Assembly (NCBI RefSeq): GCF_001949145.1
Contig: NW_019091460.1
Coordinates: 404,298-466,297, forward strand
Direction of reading: 5' to 3'
Length of the DNA: 62,000 bases
Source: Acanthaster planci
Lineage: Eukaryota; Echinodermata; Asteroidea; Valvatida; Acanthasteridae
The translations under genes and the position numbers were made by a program. This document shows positions 50,900-62,000 of this stretch, one piece after another; the stretch's first letter is position 1; every line of letters starts with the position of its first letter. The notes below the pieces were generated by a model that was not told where the DNA came from, did not search any database, and was given only the letters and a program-made list of their open reading frames with translations.

Positions 50900-53800
50900 T
50901 TACTTGTACTTGGCACGCCAAGCAACAAAAAGCCCAACGGCTGTAGATGCGATGGCAGTGTGTGCCAAGAACTTGAGGAAGCCAGGAACAGATGGTGCAT
51001 TCCGCTCGAAGAAAGTGGAGTGGAAGGGAAGAGCTGGCACCTCCTGAAAACAATAAAAAATAGAGAAAAAAATTTCACTGAACAAGCATAAAGCAGGAAA
51101 AAATGAAATCACAAAATTATAAACCTTGTGGAAATGCCAAGATCCTGTGGAAAATCTGCCAGCTCAAATAATTGTCTAAGTCAAAAGTACAATTTCTTTC
51201 AGAAATATCAGCCCTCTATTCATAGGTAAACAAGTCTGCTATCATTGTCCCTTGGAATGTGGACATCCTCACCTTTGATTCTGGTTCATCCTGCCAGACT
51301 TCATTCTCTGCTATCTTTCCCATTCTGTGCAGCACCTACAAGGAAAATGACGAAAGTCTCTCAGTTCAATTCAAAGTGCAAATCATGCAAGAGATGTACA
51401 ATCATAAATCATAAAAACCTACTGTGTACCACTGCAACTTCTACCTCACTCACTCCACCCATATCTACTACGCTATCTCTCCTGTCTACACACCCTCTTA
51501 ATGTACCCCACCCAGTGACCACACCCAACATTACACCCACATACCTCTGTCACAGCTCTTCTCCCTGTAAACCTTTCGACATGTACCTTGGCCACTGACC
51601 ACACCCTACCATCTACATACCCGTTCCTTCCAAATCTATCCCACCAAATGACCACACCCAACCATCCTCCACCCATCTACCTCTCTTGCAGCTCGTTCCC
51701 CTGCCTGTATGCCGCCTTCCATGTATCCCGCCCAGTGGGTAGCAGTCTCAGTTCCAGCAAAATACAGACGTCCAAATGGCTTACGAAGTTCCCTGCAATA
51801 ATGAAAATACACTGCACATGTAAAATCAGAGTTACATTGATCGAAATGAATCAACCACTATCAAAGAAGACAGAAGTTGTTTGAATTTGGTGATTGTCTT
51901 ACTTTCCCAGCTGAGTCAGGACACCAGGTCCATAGGTCGCTGTGTAACATCCACCAGAGTACTGTTCCTCCATCCAGTTTTTCTCCACGTAGTTCACCGG
52001 CTGAAAATGGACGACACATATTACATGCTTAACTCCTACACAGCGTCGGAATAATTTCCAAGTATTGCATTGCTTGTACGTGTAAGGGACCCAGAGCCCA
52101 GGGTTTTTTCCCCACATCAATCAAACTAGTCAAAAATCTGCTTAACAGCTGCATGAAATATGATCCATGTATTCAGCTCAATCGTGATACATCAATATTT
52201 GGCTAATCTATGACTCAACCATTTGTTTGTACTTACATGCAAAGCTTCCTCGGCCCCATTGAAGGCATTGAAGTAGGCCTTGCACAACCTGTCTCTCCTA
52301 TTATATCAAACCAAACGATGTAAGTCCAAAATGGAACAGGTCATTCCACATTCACTCAGAAATAAAACAAGCCGTGAAAATACTTCAGTCATGTGCCTAA
52401 GATGACATACTTAATACAACAAACAAAACTGCAGTATGTTTGGATTCTTGCCATAACCTTCATTCAGTCTAAATGCTATTCTTTGTAATCATTTCAAGTC
52501 ACTTAATGAAAATCTCTGAACTTTTTCGTGTTTCTAAGTGCACTGCTAAGGGATGGATCCATGAAGGTTTCTGGTGGGGGGCTTAAGGCCTGTCCATTTT
52601 TTCTAAAAGTTCGATTGTTGCAGAAAGGCAGACACATAGGTAATGCATTACATCAATACCGATGAACTTACTTTTATATACATGTACATAGCCAATATAA
52701 TCACCACGAAGAAATAACCCTCACAGGATGTTATCTTTTTTATTAATATTAGTATTAACATCTCCCCAACGCAAAAATACATCTTGAAAATATTATTATT
52801 ATTTCATTTATTTATTATTTTTTGTTAGTGTGGGGGGGGATCAGCATCTGCTGCATTTCCTTCCATTCCACTCACCTTTCTTCCTTGCTGATGCTGCAGA
52901 ATTCCCTGGCTTTGTTGGCTGCCACAAAACTGAAATTCATACAATCAGACCAAAATAACTTCGACCAAGTTTTTTTTTCCCCACCTTCAATGTTAGCAAA
53001 AGTGAACTACTACAGATCATAATTTGTGACTTTCTACAGTATTTGTCATGGTGCAGAAACCATAGGGATAAGGGGTTTGGGGAGGGGGGGATGTTAGAAA
53101 ACTTCTACACCGACCAGATCAATGCAGGGAAGCTGCCATCTGGCTTGGTATCATCCAAAGAATACACCATTGGACTGGCAGGATCCACGTTGAAAGTTGA
53201 GCCACAGAAATCTGATTCAGAAATGAGAACATAACCTTTCACATGTTAATTGTCATCGAAGGTTACAAATCCTACACAATCCTCAACGATGTCTGGGAGG
53301 ATTTTATAGGATTGAAGGCGGTAGAACCCAGCCAACTGCTACTTTACACAGAGCTTAATGCTCCATGATAGTCAAGTGCACAGGATTGGGTCACCTGTTT
53401 CCTGCACTGTGGATAATGTCAGAGGATGATAGACAAATTGATGTTTTTGCAACAGGAAATGAAGACAATCGAGAAGAGGTCTCACTGTAACTGATCAAAG
53501 TCCTGAAACTGAAGCTAAAGTTTAGCGAACCATCCAAGCAGCGTACGAAATGCAAAAACTAAAGATCACAACAGCAGCTCCCAAATTTAATTGCAGACAC
53601 ACACTACAACAAATCAAGGGTGTACAAGTACATACCTCTGTCCTTCCACCATTGCTTGTTGTAATACACCATGCACTTGATGACGCTGCCAACAGGAGCT
53701 CTAGCTATCAGTTGGTTCCTCTTGGGTGGAAGAGGGGGGCTGTAATGAATGCGCTGGGTCATTGATGGAGCCATAGCAATGATCACGTACTTGGCCTGTG

Positions 53801-56800
53801 AAGGATGGTGGCAAGCAGGAGCAAAATGTTCATCCTTCAGTCAATAGCAAAATGTTCATCCTTCAGTCAATAGTTACTAAAAGTGTAACACATTACTCTT
53901 TGAAGAAACCACTGGCCATAAACAGTGTAATAAGTCTCAGTTGTGAGTGCTTTATATTGTAAAACATGTTGTAGAGTCCATTGACCGATTCCCAGTATCA
54001 GTGCCCAAATGATCAATCCATTGACCGATTCCCAACATCAGTACCCAAATGATCAATCCATTGACCGATTCCCAACATCAGTACCCAAATGATCAATCCA
54101 TTGATCATATTCCTCTCACCTCAAAGACCTCTCCATGAATGTTCTGAATTACTACTTTCTCCTCGCTCTGGTCTATCTGAGAAACAGGACTCTCAAATTT
54201 GATGTTTTCTTTGCCGACACGTTCTCCAATCTTAATGCTTAGTTGCTGAGACCCACCAACAAACTTTCTCTCCTATCAGAACATGCAATAAATTGAAAGT
54301 CACTACTTTGCCAAATCAGAGTGAGTATGTACTTTATTAATCGAGAACACTTACAAAACTGGAGGTGAAATTGTTTTACTTTTGAAGCTAAATTGGAAAA
54401 AATTAAAAAGATTTGAAACTCAAGAGAGAAACAAAAATAAACATTCTGAGCTGAAAGAAACTATAAATACATGTACATGCAAGATGAAGGAAGCCAATAA
54501 GAGACAAACCAAAGCTGCAAATAGCAGAGTTGTATCAGAACAATGGATGAGGAACACAAAGGAGAACACAAGAAGGACATGAGACTATATCCGCCCCGAG
54601 CTGAAGTGCACCCCCAATCAGCGAAAGAAAGACAAGTGGTTACAAGCGAGTTCTTGCACGTGTTCTGCGTGTATGCAAAGACCATACATTAGTTACCGGT
54701 ATGTGTACTCAGCGTGCTCCGCGTCAAACGCGCATATGCTTGCACGCCTCATGGCATGCCTATGCTGTGAGTACCGCTACCAAAAAAACCACGCCCTCTT
54801 TTGTTCCGCTCGGAGCGGATACATCCCGACACTGACACCCTTAACCACTTGACGCCGGATGATGTGTAAATTTTCCTTATTTGTTACACGTAAGACATGT
54901 ACACTCGTTTAAGAATTCTTTTTTAATTTCCCTGGTTGACGTATTAATACATCGTGCCTGGTTGGGTCAAAGTGCTATAGCAAGGTTGAAGAGTTTGTTG
55001 GGGGTAAAAAACCCACCCAGCAGCTTCTTCAGGTAAGAAAATCCGACGTTAACTGGCAAATACTGTAGTAAGCAATGAAGAAGTCATGGAATTCCCCATG
55101 CAAGCTTGCCATACGTATTCTATGTATGCAATATTTTTCTGATGACACCAATTCCGTTACTTGGTTCCTAAGCGTGAATTAACTATGCAGAATACATAAT
55201 GAACAAAAATGATATAACATTGTGTGGTATAGGCAGGTACATTTTGCATAACGGCACATACTGCAGAGCAACACAGTTGATATGGTCTAAAAGCAAGTGC
55301 AGCACGTTTGTAAAATGGTGTCATGTTTGGCCAAGCAAAGAGTCCAAAGTTTAGTTGTTTAAAAGCATTTGCTCACCAGGAATGTTACTGGTTAGCCATA
55401 ATACCAAATGATGTGCATTTAAATGGATTAGCCATGCACTAGCAGCAAAGTCAGGTGTAGCATTCTGTCAGTTAGAAAAAGCTTGTTGGCAGAAACATGA
55501 GCAAGGTACATGTAACAGTAACAAGTGCAGCAGTTTGGTACATGCATGCAACATTGTAGCACACTCATCAATAACCACAACCACTACTCACTACAGCAAG
55601 TACATGTATTAACTTCGGAAGATGGATCAGGATTGGTTCAACCAATAGATTGAATCTAATACAATAAAATAACTTGGTTCCACATCTGGCCTAATCTTGC
55701 CACTGCTTATTTGCGAAGTGATTGTCAGTAATAATGCCTTCAATTTGGTTGTTTTCAACATACAAAATGCAGTAAAAAATACACACTTGCAAAACTGAAC
55801 CAAGACACAGACACCTGCCTTGACTTCCTCAACCTGACAGAAAAATACTGGAGCAAGGTCTAGTTTGATTGCAAATTTATGGACAGAAACAACATTCCGG
55901 CATCACCCAAAATTAATATCTCTTTTGTGAGTCTGTGAGGTTATGAAGGAACAGTAAGAAAATTCAATACGCTTGCCAACTTGAACTAAGACAAAGACAC
56001 CCGCCTTGACTTCCCCAACCTGACAGAAAATAGTTCAATAAAGCCCAGTCTTGCTACATATTTAGTGACAGAAGCAAGATTCCAGCATCACCACAAAACA
56101 ATTTCTCTTTTGTGAGTTTTTGAGGTTCTTCAGGAACAGTAACGAAAGTCCATGTTTCAGACAGTATGTTCCATCATCAGGAAACTCATCCTCTCCAGAT
56201 TATAAACACAGCATGCTGGCCAAAACTTAAATGACCTACTGAGTTCCAAAATTTAAACTACACAAGTCAAAATTTCAAACGTAATTACTTAAATGGCCCA
56301 CAAACTTAGAGGTGATACTTTCTGAGCAGATGTGAGATACTTGTATTTAAAAATGACACGTTGATGCAATGTCTTTCTACGTCCAATTGATTCCATGGAA
56401 TGAAGCAATGGTACTGAAGGAGTTGTCTCCGTGAGTTTGTGGTTTCCACGGTGACTGGTGGTTTCTATGAATTGCAATCACACAACAAGCTGAAATTAAG
56501 GATGCGGAAATGATGAATGTCTTTTCCCCTGAATGCATAATACCGAAATATTGGATCAGTCATAGCAAAACTGTGTAGAAAACCAAATCAAAAAAGCAAC
56601 TGGAATAAAAGAAGACATATCAGTATGTTGAAGTCACAATATGATGGGTCCAATCCAAATAAGGTCCAAGTGGTAACTTTGAGTCAAGTCTTGAGGATGA
56701 GGTCAAACGTCAAATCATGGTTCTAGAAGTTCCAGCAAATCATCTTTAGCAAATCATGATTCAAATTGGTAGTGATAGTTACTGATGTTACAATATCATG

Positions 56801-57062
56801 TTAAATGAAGGGAAATGAAGGGCAAATACACACTGCAAATGTTGCATGAGGACCAACGCCTCACACATGTAGCTTGGCATGATGGGAGAGCATGCAAAGT
56901 CACATGATCCCATACCCTACCTGGCCCCCATTATCAGTCATCAGGTTGCGGAGAAATCCCCCACACTGTTTGATGTACCACATATAAAACAACACAGACA
57001 ACTCCTTGGGATCCATGGTAACAATCAATCTGACACATGCTGAAAAGAACCGACGCCCGTTT
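50900..57062 (-). CDS. MAO: Monoamine oxidase, C-terminal exons (5' part beyond window)
   Basis: Exons, 5' to 3': 57062-56921 (A), 54272-54120 (B), 53795-53636, 53211-53115, 52929-52876, 52297-52237, 52000-51903, 51792-51681, 51335-51273 and 51043-50900. All phases close, giving about 360 C-terminal residues. Monoamine oxidases are FAD enzymes of the outer mitochondrial membrane that deaminate amines. The FAD-linking cysteine is in SGGCY (codon 51947-51949). The adjacent Tyr and the Tyr of HWAGYMEG (51723-51725) would form the aromatic cage, and the flavin-site lysine is in VGSVIK (53676-53678). Also seen are [30 protein letters not shown] and a C-terminal hydrophobic anchor after [11 protein letters not shown]. 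The exon ending at 53115 uses a weak donor (GTCGGT). A second copy of exons A and B lies upstream at 58247-61022. MAO-A and MAO-B arose in vertebrates, so a plain MAO name is used. The FAD-binding N-terminus is outside the window. Confidence 0.93.
53978..54097. repeat. 40-bp tandem repeat beside MAO exon B
   Basis: Three units of CCATTGACCGATTCCCAACA then TCAGTACCCAAATGATCAAT (starts 53978, 54018, 54058), followed by a partial fourth that runs into the donor of exon B at 54120. The related array in the second copy (58090-58224) has different variants (CCACTGATCAATTTTC). Confidence 0.9.
55799..56160. repeat. Two diverged ~187-bp units in MAO intron
   Basis: A segment beginning near 55799 (CCAAGACACAGACACCTGCC...) recurs from about 55986 (CTAAGACAAAGACACCCGCC...), each with TGACAGAAAATA, CAGCATCACC/CGGCATCACC and TCTCTTTTGTGAGT in the same order. 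The same pair appears in the second large copy at about 59813 and 59998, so this local duplication is older than the large one. Confidence 0.8.
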
Positions 57063-57948
57063 CTGAATTGTGAAAAAAGGCGCATATTTCAAACAAAAAT
57101 AAAATAGAAGGTATTTAGCGTTAGAGGGAGGGTATGGATGAAACCAAATAACACTTTGCTAAGACACCATTATACTATGATAATTGATTGACTGTCAAGA
57201 ACAATCCATTCAGATGGCTCAGATCAGAAACTGCCATCAGGGACATGCATATATGCACATGACACGTTATTCATTAACTACAAAATCCTTGTAAAAATTG
57301 TAATATTAAAATTCAACTTTTAAACAAATATGTTGTTTTCAAAAGCTTGCCAATCAGGAGTTTGTAAGATGCCTACGTTCATTGTTGCTTGTTTTGCCGA
57401 CAGTCTGGTACAATTGTTGAACTTAATTTCTGCCATGTGCAAAGTATCAGTGTGAAAACCTGCTGCTTTGTGCACATTCACATGAAGATTGTACATGTAC
57501 ACTTGACGTCATGCATGTGTAGAAGGTGAGTGAAAAAAAAAAGGTTTGTGTGGGAAAAATCCACTTTTCTTTCTGCACACTTCTTTATTTTGTTTCCTGT
57601 CCTATTTACTTCGTGAATCGTGACTCTATCATTTGGAACCAGATGTTATTAGCATTGTAAACGTCTGACCATTTTCCTTGGTTATGTTTACACAATGTAA
57701 CTGTTAATTATGTTAACAACCAGCAAGTCAACAGGAATATTCAGACTTGTTTGTTGGGTTTCAACATTTTGAGAAGCCATCAGTGACGTATCCTGCTCAT
57801 GGGTCCAAGGAGGCAAGATGGATATTTTTCCAAAAACTACTGTCCAATTTTCTTCACTTGTGAAAGATTCCTCATTCTCTCTCTGAAAGAAGGGTGATAC
57901 GTGTATCAGTGTAGTATCATCTCTACAATGCTGGAACTTTCAACCCTG

Positions 57949-58088
57949 AAAACTAAACAAACAAACAAACAAACACCCCAACAAACAAACAAACAAACAA
58001 ACACCCCAACAAACAAACAAACAAACACCCCAACACCCCAACAAACAAACAAACAAACAAACACCCCAACACCCCAACAAACAAACAA
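57949..58088. repeat. (ACAA)n/(CACCCCAA)n simple repeat
   Basis: Alternating runs of ACAAACAAAC and ACCCCAACACCCC, about 140 bp, ending at the ambiguous base 58089. The corresponding place in the second copy begins at about 61973 and is cut by the window end. Confidence 0.95.
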
Positions 58089-58089
58089 N
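58089..58089. other. Single ambiguous base (N), probable assembly join
   Basis: The only N in the window. It sits exactly between the simple repeat that ends copy 1 and the 40-bp-repeat sequence that begins copy 2. A sequence join at a low-complexity repeat is a likely reading. Confidence 0.9.
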
Positions 58090-58246
58090 GCCCAAATGAT
58101 CAATCCACTGATCAATTTTCGGTATCAGTGCCCAAATGATCAATCCACTGATCAATTCTCAGTATCAGTGCCCAAATGATTAATCCATTGACCGATTCCC
58201 AACATCAGTGCCCAAATGATCAATCCATTGATCATATTCCTCTCAC

Positions 58247-58399
58247 CTCAAAGACCTCTCCATGAATGTTCTGAATTACTACTTTCTCCTCGCTTTGGTC
58301 TATCTGAGAAACAGGACTCTCAAATTTGATGTTTTCTTTGCCGACACGTTCTCCAATCTTAATGCTTAGTTGCTGAGACCCACCAACAAACTTTCTCTC
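58247..58399 (-). CDS. MAO: Second copy of MAO exon B
   Basis: A 153-base exon coding [11 protein letters not shown]...IHGEVFE, identical at protein level to 54272-54120. I find a single synonymous change (CAA versus CAG for Gln in IDQSEE). Splice sites are intact (acceptor GATAG, donor GTGAGA). Confidence 0.88.
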
Positions 58400-60880
58400 C
58401 TATCAGAACATGCAATAAATTGAAAGTCACTACTTTGCCAAATCAGTATGTACTTTATTAATGGAGAACACTTACAAAACTGGAGGTGAAATTGTTTCAC
58501 TTTTGAAGCTAAATTTGAAAAAATTAAAAGGAATTGAAACAAAAATAAACATTCTGAGCTGAAAGAAGCTATAAATACATGTACATGCAAGATGAAGGAA
58601 GCCAATAAGAGACAAACCAAAGCTGCAAATAGCAGAGTTGTATCAGAACAATGGCTGAGGAACACAAAGGAGAACACAAGAAGGACATGAGACTGTATCT
58701 GCCCCGAGCAGAAATGCACCCCCAATCGGTGAAAGAAAGACAGGTGGTTACAAACGAGTTCTTGCACGTGTTCTGCATGTATGCAAAGACCATACATTGT
58801 TCCGCATCAAACGCACATATGCTAGCGCGCCTCATGGCGTGCCTATGCTGTGAGTACTGGTACCAAAAAAAACACGCCCTCTTTTGTTCCACTCGGAGAG
58901 GATACACCAGACACTGACACACTTGACCACTTGACGCCGGATGATATGTAAATTTTCCTTATTTGTTACATGTTAGACATGTACGTTCGTTTAAGAATTC
59001 TTTTTTCATTTCCCTGGTTGACGTATTAATACATCGTGGTTGGTTGGGTCAAAATGCAATTGCAAGGTTGAGGAGTTTGTTGGGGTAAAAACCCAACCCA
59101 GCAGCTTCTTCAGGTAAGAAAATCCGACGTTAAATGGCTAGTACTGTAGTGAGCAATGAAGAAGTCACGAAATTCCCCATGCAAGCTGCCATACGTATTC
59201 TATGTATGCAATATTTTTCTGATGACACCAATTCGGTTACTTGGTTCCTAAGCGTGAATTAATTATGCAGAATACATAATGAACAAAAATGATATAACAT
59301 TGTGTGGTATGTGCAGGTACATTTTGCATAACGGCACATACTGCAGAGCAACACAGTTGATATGGTCTAAAAGCAAGCGCAGCACGTTTGTAAAATGGTG
59401 TCATGTTAAAGCATTTGCACACGAGGAATGTTATTGGTTGGCCATAATACCAAATGATGTGCATTTACATAGATTAGCCATGCAACAAAGTCAGGTGTAG
59501 CATTCTGTCCGTTAGAAAAAGCTCGTTAGCAGAAACATGAGCAGGGTAACAGCAACCAGTGCACCAGTTTGGTACATGCATGCAACATTGTAGCACACTT
59601 ATCAACTACTACAACTACTACTCACTACAGCAAATACATCTTCAGAAGATGGATCAGGATTGGTTCAACCAATTGATTAAATCTAACACAATAAAATAAC
59701 ATGGATTCCACATGTGGCCTAATCTTGCCACTGCTTATTTGCTAAGCGATTGTCAGTAATAATGTTTTCAGCATACAAAATGCAATAAAAAATACACACT
59801 AGCAAAACTCAACCAAGACACGGACACCCACCTTGACTTCCCCAACCTGACAGAAAAATACTGGAGTAAGGTCTAGTTTGATTGCAAATTTATGGACAGA
59901 AACAACATTCCGGCATCACCAAAAATTAATATCTCTTTTGTGAGTCTGTGAGGTTATGAAGGAACAGTAAGAAAAGTCAATGCGCTTGCCAACTTGAACC
60001 AAGACAAAGACACCCACCCTGACTTCCCCAACCTGACAGAAAATAGTTGAATAAAGCCCAGTCTTGCAGCATCACCACAAAACGATTTCTCTTTTGTGAG
60101 ATTTTGAGGTTCTAAAGGAACAGTAAGGAAATTCCATGTTCCCCAGACAGTATTCTCTATCATCAGGAAACTCGTCCTCTCCAGATTATAAACACAGCAT
60201 GCTGGCCAAAACTTAAATGACCTACTGAGTTTCAAAATATAAACTACACAAGTCAAAATATCAAACTTAATTACACAAATGGTCTCACAACCTTACAAGC
60301 GATACTTTCTGAGCAGATGTGAGGTACTTGTATTTAAAAATAATGCGTTGACGCAATGTCTTTCTATGTCCAAATGATTCCAAATGATTCCTAATGATTC
60401 TCAGTGAGTTTGTGGTTTCCACGGTGAATTGAATTGCAGTCACACAATAAGCTGAAAATAAGGATGCGGAAATGATGAATGTCTTTCCCCCTGAATGCAT
60501 AATACTGGTATATTGGATCAGTCATAGCAAAACTGTGTATCTAGAAACCCAAATCAAAAAAGCAACTGTAAAAAAAGAAGACATATCAGTATGTTGAAGT
60601 CACAATATGATGGGTCCAATCCAAATAAGGTCAAAGTGGCAACTTTGAGTCAAGTCTTGAGGATGAGGTCAAACTTCAAATCGCGGAACTGAAAGTTCCA
60701 GCAAACAATCTTTAGCAAATCATGATCCAAATTGGTAGTGATAGTTACTGATGTTACAATATCATGTTAAATAAAGGGCAAAAGCACACTGCAAATGCTG
60801 CATGAGGACCAACGCCTCACACATGTATGTAGCTTGGCATGATGGGAGAGCATGCAAAGTCACATGACCCCGTACCCTAC

Positions 60881-61022
60881 CTGGCCCCCATTATCGGTCA
60901 TCAGGTTGCGGAGAAATCCCCCACACTGTTTGATGTACCACATATAAAACAGCACAGACAACTCCTTGGGATCCATGGTAACAATCAATCTGACACATGC
61001 TGAAAAGAACCGACGCCCGTTT
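60881..61022 (-). CDS. MAO: Second copy of MAO exon A
   Basis: A 142-base exon coding [10 protein letters not shown]...YIKQCGG...TDNGGQ, identical at protein level to 57062-56921 with two synonymous differences (ACC/ACT for Thr and CTG/TTG for Leu). Splice sites are intact. Exons A plus B total 295 bases, so a transcript holding both pairs in series would lose frame. The exon upstream of this copy is outside the window. Confidence 0.88.
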
Positions 61023-61405
61023 CTGAATTGTGAAAAAAGGCGCATATTTCAAACAAAAAATAAAATAGAAGGTATTCAGCATTGGAGGGAGGGTATGGAT
61101 GAAACCAAATAACACTTTGCTAAGACAGCACAAAGCTTATACTATGATAATTGATTGACTGTCAAGAACAATCCATTCAGATGGCTCAGATCAGAAACTG
61201 CCATCAGGGACATGCATACATGCACATGACACTTTATTCATTAACTACAAAATCGTTGTAAAAAATATAGCTAAATTTGTAAAATTGAAATTCAGCTTTC
61301 AAACAAATATGTTGTTTTCAAAGCTTGCCAATCAGGAGTTCGTAAGATGCCAACATTCACTGTTGCTTGTTTTGCCGACAGTCTGGTACAATTGTTGAAC
61401 TTCAT

Positions 61406-61485
61406 TTCTGCCATATGCAAAGTCTCAGTGTGAAAACCTGCTGCTTTCTGCCATATGCAAAGTATCACTGTGAAAACCTGCTGCT
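61406..61485. repeat. 40-bp direct repeat present only in copy 2
   Basis: TTCTGCCATATGCAAAGTCT... starts at 61406 and again at 61446 with a few differences. The matching place in copy 1 (about 57427-57467) has a single unit, so this small duplication, or its loss, happened after the large copies separated. Confidence 0.85.
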
Positions 61486-62000
61486 TTGCGCACATTCACA
61501 TGAAGATTGTACATGTCCACTTGACGTCATGCATGTATAGAAGGCGAGTGAAAATAAAAAAGGTTTGTGAGGGAAAAATCTACTTTTCTTTCTGCATACT
61601 TCTTTGTTTTGTTTCCTGTCCCATTTACTTCGCAAACAACGACTCTATCATTTGGAACCAGATGATATTAGAATTGTAAACGTCTGACCATTTTCCTCCG
61701 TTACTTTTACACAATGTAACTGTTAACTGTGTTAACAACCAGCAAGTCAACAGGAATATTCAGACTTGTTTGTTGGGTCTCAACATTCTGAGAAGCCATC
61801 AGTGACGTATCCCGCTCATGGGTCCAAGGAGGCAAAACGGATATTTTTCCAAAAACTACTGTCCAATTTTCTTCACTTGTGAAAGTTTCCTCATTCTCTC
61901 TCTGAAAGAAGGGTGATACGTGTATCAGTGTAGTATCATCTCTACAATGCTGGAACTTTCAACCCTGAAAACTAAACAAACAAGTAAACAAACAACCCAA

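Larger units (their letters stand above)
53978..58088. repeat. Tandem duplication, copy 1 (MAO exons A and B)
   Basis: About 4.1 kb that is repeated at 58090-62000 in the same orientation. Both copies share exon B, a long intron, exon A and flanking sequence up to the AAAC-type repeat. The offset is 4127 at exon B and 4019 near the AAAC repeat, so the second copy is about 108 bp shorter through several indels. It ends at a single N (58089). Confidence 0.93.
58090..62000. repeat. Tandem duplication, copy 2 (continues to window end)
   Basis: Counterpart of 53978-58088 with scattered substitutions and indels (for example a roughly 29-base loss near 60065 and rearranged ATGATTCC repeats near 60370). 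The end inside the AAAC repeat at 61973-62000 shows that the copy may be complete or may continue beyond the window. Confidence 0.93.

Noticed and set aside
57901-58179. Lys/Thr/Asn/Gln-rich and Cys/Val/Phe-rich open frames
   Set aside because: Translations of the AAAC/CACCCC simple repeat and of the N junction.
58651-58917. 88-codon open frame on + strand within the MAO intron, seen in degraded form in copy 1 (about 54545-54690)
   Set aside because: The copy-1 version is interrupted, it has no recognisable domain, and it lies antisense inside a MAO intron; not supported as a gene, though a repeat fragment cannot be excluded.

Overview
The window looks like animal nuclear DNA. The genes are split into many short exons with GT-AG introns, and there are long non-coding spacers, minisatellites and dispersed short palindromes (ACATGTACATGT and ACCGGT types). 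No bacterial, viral or recognisable transposon genes were seen. The proteins match bilaterian families, and intron size and repeat texture resemble a marine invertebrate deuterostome, possibly an echinoderm such as a sea star. That placement is inference from general appearance only.

Layout: (1) 1-9375 is mostly non-coding and full of TACATGTA palindromes. (2) 9954-10526 (-) is the first coding exon of an unrecognised cysteine-rich membrane protein. (3) 13896-17985 (-) is a ten-exon WRAP53/TCAB1 gene (telomerase Cajal body WD40 protein). It carries two apparent single-base frame breaks, in exons 3 and 4. (4) 20457-31146 (-) is a fourteen-exon TMTC4 gene (ER transmembrane and TPR O-mannosyltransferase family, predicted 801 aa). 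(5) 34703-37467 (-) is a small SOUL/HEBP2-type haem-binding protein gene, placed head-to-head with (6) 38657-48361 (+), a CEP295 centrosomal protein gene of about 2030 aa with a glutamine-rich middle and a C-terminal ALMS motif. (7) 50900 to beyond the right edge (-) is the C-terminal two thirds of a monoamine oxidase gene, convergent with CEP295.

All exon boundaries given were placed by hand. Exon phases close exactly for TMTC4, HEBP and the in-window part of MAO. They also close for CEP295 except for one uncertain junction near the end. WRAP53 fails only at the two indels, which makes those breaks stand out. The other notable feature is a roughly 4.1-kb tandem duplication inside the MAO gene (53978-58088 and 58090-62000). 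It repeats two coding exons with only synonymous differences and is joined at a single N, so it is probably two haplotypes placed in series by the assembly.

The neighbours act in unrelated processes: RNA/telomerase biogenesis, protein O-mannosylation, haem binding, centriole maturation and amine oxidation. There is no sign of a gene cluster with a common function and I do not see a new biological system. The most useful leads are the MAO duplication, the WRAP53 frame breaks, the unknown membrane protein and several strong inverted repeats.
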